A DNA stretch of 5,093 bases from Candidatus Gastranaerophilales bacterium (GTDB lineage Bacteria > Cyanobacteriota > Vampirovibrionia > Gastranaerophilales > Gastranaerophilaceae). This document shows positions 3,829 through 5,093 of this stretch, piece by piece (position 1 is the first letter of the stretch; every line of letters begins with the position of its first letter). Below the pieces are notes generated by a model. That model made no database searches. It had not been told where the DNA came from and saw only the letters and a program-made list of their open reading frames with translations. Location: NCBI GenBank assembly GCA_021199975.1, contig JAJQHF010000023.1:1-5093 (forward strand), given 5' to 3'. A program made the translations under genes and the position numbers.

Positions 3829-5093
3829 TTATGCGTAATATGAGATATTATCATCATTTGTTGTTTTGTTTGTTGATAATTTACTTATAAGGTATGAAGT
3901 AAATTTACCTGCTAATGATTGAGGATTGCTTGAAGTAGTTTCAACACTTGCTGTAGTTATTACTCCGTCATTTGAGCTATTTGCTGCAGTTGTTGTATTT
4001 GCGGAGGTTAGACTTGGAGCTTCTTCATCAGAGTATGTATCTTTATCACCTTCTTCTCCACAGCCTTCACTGCTTGAACCTGAGCTGTCACTTGAGCTTG
4101 ATCCAGTTTCTGAACCGGAGCTTGAACCCGAGCTGTCGCTTGAGCTTGATTCAGTTTCTGAACCGGAGCTTGAACCCGAGCTGTCGCTTGAGTTTGACCC
4201 GGTTTCTGCTTCTGTATCGGGTGTAGTTTCAGTACTTGACTCAATTTCAGAGTTTGAAGTATCTGAAGATTCCGAATTTTCTACAGAAGGTGCTTCTTCA
4301 TCACTATAGGTATCTTGGTCGCCTTCTTCACCGCAGCCTTCATCTCCTGACGGATCTGTACTTGGTTCAGTTTCAGTAATTGGATCGGTATCCGTGCTTG
4401 GATCAGTTTCGGTACTTGGGTCAGTATCCGTACTTGGATCGGTTTCTGCGCTAGGATCTGTATCAGAAGTTGGATCAGTGTCAGTGCTTGGATCTGTTTC
4501 TGCGCTAGGCTCTGTTTCCGCACTAGGAGTATCAGAAGAACCTGAATCATCTATAGAAGGTGCTTCTTCATCACTATAGGTATCTTGGTCGCCTTCTTCA
4601 CCGCAGCCTTCATCTCCTGACGGTTCTGTACTCGGATCAGTTTCAGTACTTGGATCGGTTTCGGTACTAGGATCTGTTTCTGAAGTTGGATCAATGTCTG
4701 TACTTGGATCTGTATCCGTACTAGGATCTGTTTCGGTACTTGGGTCAGTGTCTGAAGTTGGGTCTACAATTTCAACATCTGTTGCACCGTCTGTTGAACT
4801 TGTCGGATCTGTTATTGGATCAGATGTAGGCAATGTTGGTGATTCTTCATCTGTTGGCTCTTCTGTGCCTGGAGTATCATCACATGTCGGGTCTTCCGAC
4901 GGTTCTACCGGATCGACTTCTGTTGCACCGTCTGTAGGGGTAATTGTTGGATCTGTAGTTGGGTCAAAAGTAGGCAATGTCGGTGCTTCTTCGTCCGTAG
5001 GCTCTTCTGTAGGCGCAGTATCACAAGTTGGCTCTGTTGGTTGAGTTGGTTTCTCAGGCTGGGTTGGTTTCTCAGGTTGAGTTGGTTTCTCAG
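3829..5093 (-). CDS. Repetitive acidic Ser/Thr/Asp/Pro-rich protein, 5' end outside window
   Basis: The reading frame stays open from the right edge, giving at least 420 residues. The TTG at 4977-4975 is an internal Leu within a repeat (Pro-Thr-Leu-Pro-Thr), not a start. Order from the N-terminal side: PEKPTQ hexapeptides; two blocks of about 47 residues; two tracts of Asp-Pro-Ser-Thr-x-Thr-type hexapeptides; 16-residue Ser/Gly/Glu repeats; and a less repetitive 60-residue tail that lacks Cys and ends in Tyr-Tyr-Ala. All five cysteines fall in one motif, Cys-x(9,10)-DEE[AS]P[ST] (visible residues 23, 70, 163, 253, 344). The repeats are strongly acidic and almost free of Lys, Arg and hydrophobic residues. 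No LPXTG signal or hydrophobic anchor is seen at the C-terminus; a signal peptide cannot be judged. Composition suggests an extracellular, stalk-like or adhesin-type linker, or a substrate for modification. Function is not recognised. The C-terminus meets the shared terminator, convergent with the peptidase-like gene. Confidence 0.85.
   Translation of the reverse strand, partial: EKPTQPEKPTQPEKPTQPTEPTCDTAPTEEPTDEEAPTLPTFDPTTDPTITPTDGATEVDPVEPSEDPTCDDTPGTEEPTDEESPTLPTSDPITDPTSSTDGATDVEIVDPTSDTDPSTETDPSTDTDPSTDIDPTSETDPSTETDPSTETDPSTEPSGDEGCGEEGDQDTYSDEEAPSIDDSGSSDTPSAETEPSAETDPSTDTDPTSDTDPSAETDPSTDTDPSTETDPSTDTDPITETEPSTDPSGDEGCGEEGDQDTYSDEEAPSVENSESSDTSNSEIESSTETTPDTEAETGSNSSDSSGSSSGSETESSSSDSSGSSSGSETGSSSSDSSGSSSEGCGEEGDKDTYSDEEAPSLTSANTTTAANSSNDGVITTASVETTSSNPQSLAGKFTSYLISKLSTNKTTNDDNISYYA
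4012..4062 (-). repeat. Single-Cys motif copy 5 (CGEEGDKDTYSDEEAPS)
   Basis: The most C-terminal copy of the Cys-x10-DEEAPS motif. It differs from copies 3 and 4 by Lys for Gln. It follows the Ser/Gly repeats and precedes the tail, and lies 91 residues after copy 4. Confidence 0.85.
4069..4188 (-). repeat. 16-residue (48-bp) Ser/Gly/Glu repeats
   Basis: Two full 48-base units (4091-4138 and 4139-4186) are almost identical at DNA level, with partial units on both sides. They encode DSSGSSSGSET followed by a Ser-rich stretch, a flexible hydrophilic linker type. The near-identity of codons points to recent expansion by slippage or recombination. Confidence 0.85.
4285..4353 (-). repeat. 69-bp exact direct repeat, copy A (contains single-Cys motif copy 4)
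   Basis: These 69 bases are identical to 4555-4623, exactly 270 bases (90 codons) away. They encode GDEG followed by the Cys-x10-DEEAPS motif (Cys codon at 4333-4335). Exact identity including synonymous positions indicates recent duplication or gene conversion of this module. Confidence 0.9.
4348..4509 (-). repeat. Asp-Pro-Ser/Thr hexapeptide tract 2 (18-bp period)
   Basis: Tandem units of the form TDPS-[TA]-[ED] repeated with an 18-base period, with small substitutions such as TDPTSD and TEPSTD. Every unit carries two to three acidic residues and one Pro, and none contains Cys. The tract separates single-Cys motif copies 3 and 4. Confidence 0.85.
4555..4623 (-). repeat. 69-bp exact direct repeat, copy B (contains single-Cys motif copy 3)
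   Basis: Identical to 4285-4353, with the Cys codon at 4603-4605. The sequence diverges immediately outside, although both copies are flanked on the N-terminal side by Asp-Pro-Ser/Thr hexapeptides. Confidence 0.9.
4621..4761 (-). repeat. Asp-Pro-Ser/Thr hexapeptide tract 1 (18-bp period)
   Basis: About eight tandem hexapeptides of the TDPSTE/TDPSTD type with an 18-base period, ending in the GDEG lead-in of motif copy 3. It is the same unit as tract 2, so the two tracts and their attached Cys motifs form a larger duplicated module of about 90 residues. Confidence 0.85.
4746..5025 (-). repeat. Two ~47-residue repeats, each starting with a single-Cys motif (copies 1 and 2)
   Basis: Block 1 begins at Cys codon 5025-5023 and block 2 at 4884-4882. 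Each reads Cys-x(9,10)-DEE[AS]PT, then LPTxDPxTDPT, then TDGAT[ED]V and a Val-Asp/Glu-Pro segment. Here the Cys motif is written with Thr/Pro rather than the Gly/Gln/Tyr of copies 3-5, so the DEE[AS]P core is the shared part. Confidence 0.8.
5041..5093 (-). repeat. PEKPTQ hexapeptide repeats (18-bp), cut by window edge
   Basis: Three 18-base units (5041-5058, 5059-5076, 5077-5093 plus one base outside) encode Pro-Glu-Lys-Pro-Thr-Gln. This is a charged Pro-rich rod or wall-spanning style of repeat, different from the lysine-free repeats that follow. The array continues past the edge, so its full length is unknown. Confidence 0.85.

Noticed and set aside
4008..4550. Alternate minus-strand frames (4008-4244 and 4281-4550) rich in Gln, Ala and Lys
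   Set aside because: Frame-shifted readings of the same repeats; no starts with ribosome binding sites, and the main frame is uninterrupted across them.
4975..4977. TTG as the start codon of the repetitive protein
   Set aside because: The frame is open upstream to the window edge and the residues before it continue the same repeat block, so this TTG is an internal Leu.
3926..5044. Several plus-strand frames (3926-4309, 3972-4226, 4394-4579, 4694-5044) of Val/Ser/Leu/Gly-rich repeats
   Set aside because: Stop-poor tandem repeats keep several frames open. The minus-strand frame is the longest, continues through the edge, has a non-repetitive tail and ends at the terminator.
4285..5093. CRISPR-like array because of regular repeats
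   Set aside because: Repeats have an 18-base period in a coding frame and adjacent units without unique spacers; they are protein repeats.

Overview
The window is AT-rich bacterial DNA with the standard code: TGG is used for Trp and the visible stops are TAA and TAG. It suggests an uncultured gut- or host-associated anaerobe. Two radical SAM enzymes imply an anaerobic, iron-sulfur-rich metabolism. A short Ser-Phe-Thr-Ala segment in the disordered N-terminus of the third gene reminds me of proteins from gut non-photosynthetic cyanobacteria (Gastranaerophilales/Melainabacteria). That placement is a guess, and no taxonomic marker is present.

Layout: (1) positions 51-1031, minus strand, a radical SAM protein; (2) positions 1032-1170, a short divergent promoter region; (3) positions 1171-2136, plus strand, a close paralog of the first radical SAM protein. 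Both start with TTG and have similar leaders, so the pair looks like an inverted duplication. In both, a Cys-rich 'twitch/SPASM-like' region precedes the radical SAM core instead of following it. (4) Positions 2137-2252 are a very T-rich gap. (5) Positions 2253-3617, plus strand, encode a 454-residue protein that looks like a papain-fold/C39-like cysteine peptidase with a disordered N-terminus. (6) Positions 3618-3828 are intergenic and end in a strong hairpin that can terminate transcription from both sides. (7) Positions 3829-5093, minus strand, hold the 3' part of a gene for a highly repetitive, acidic Ser/Thr/Asp/Pro-rich protein. It runs off the right edge, so its start is not seen.

The repetitive protein holds the most notable signal. 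All five of its visible cysteines sit in the same motif, Cys-x(9,10)-Asp-Glu-Glu-[Ala/Ser]-Pro-[Ser/Thr], embedded in otherwise different repeat backgrounds. Two radical SAM enzymes with auxiliary-cluster cysteines, a cysteine-peptidase-like protein and a multi-copy single-Cys repeat protein within 5 kb could form a peptide- or protein-modifying system. Gene proximity is the only evidence for this. The repeat gene is convergent with the peptidase gene and separated from it by a terminator, so the genes may be unrelated neighbours.
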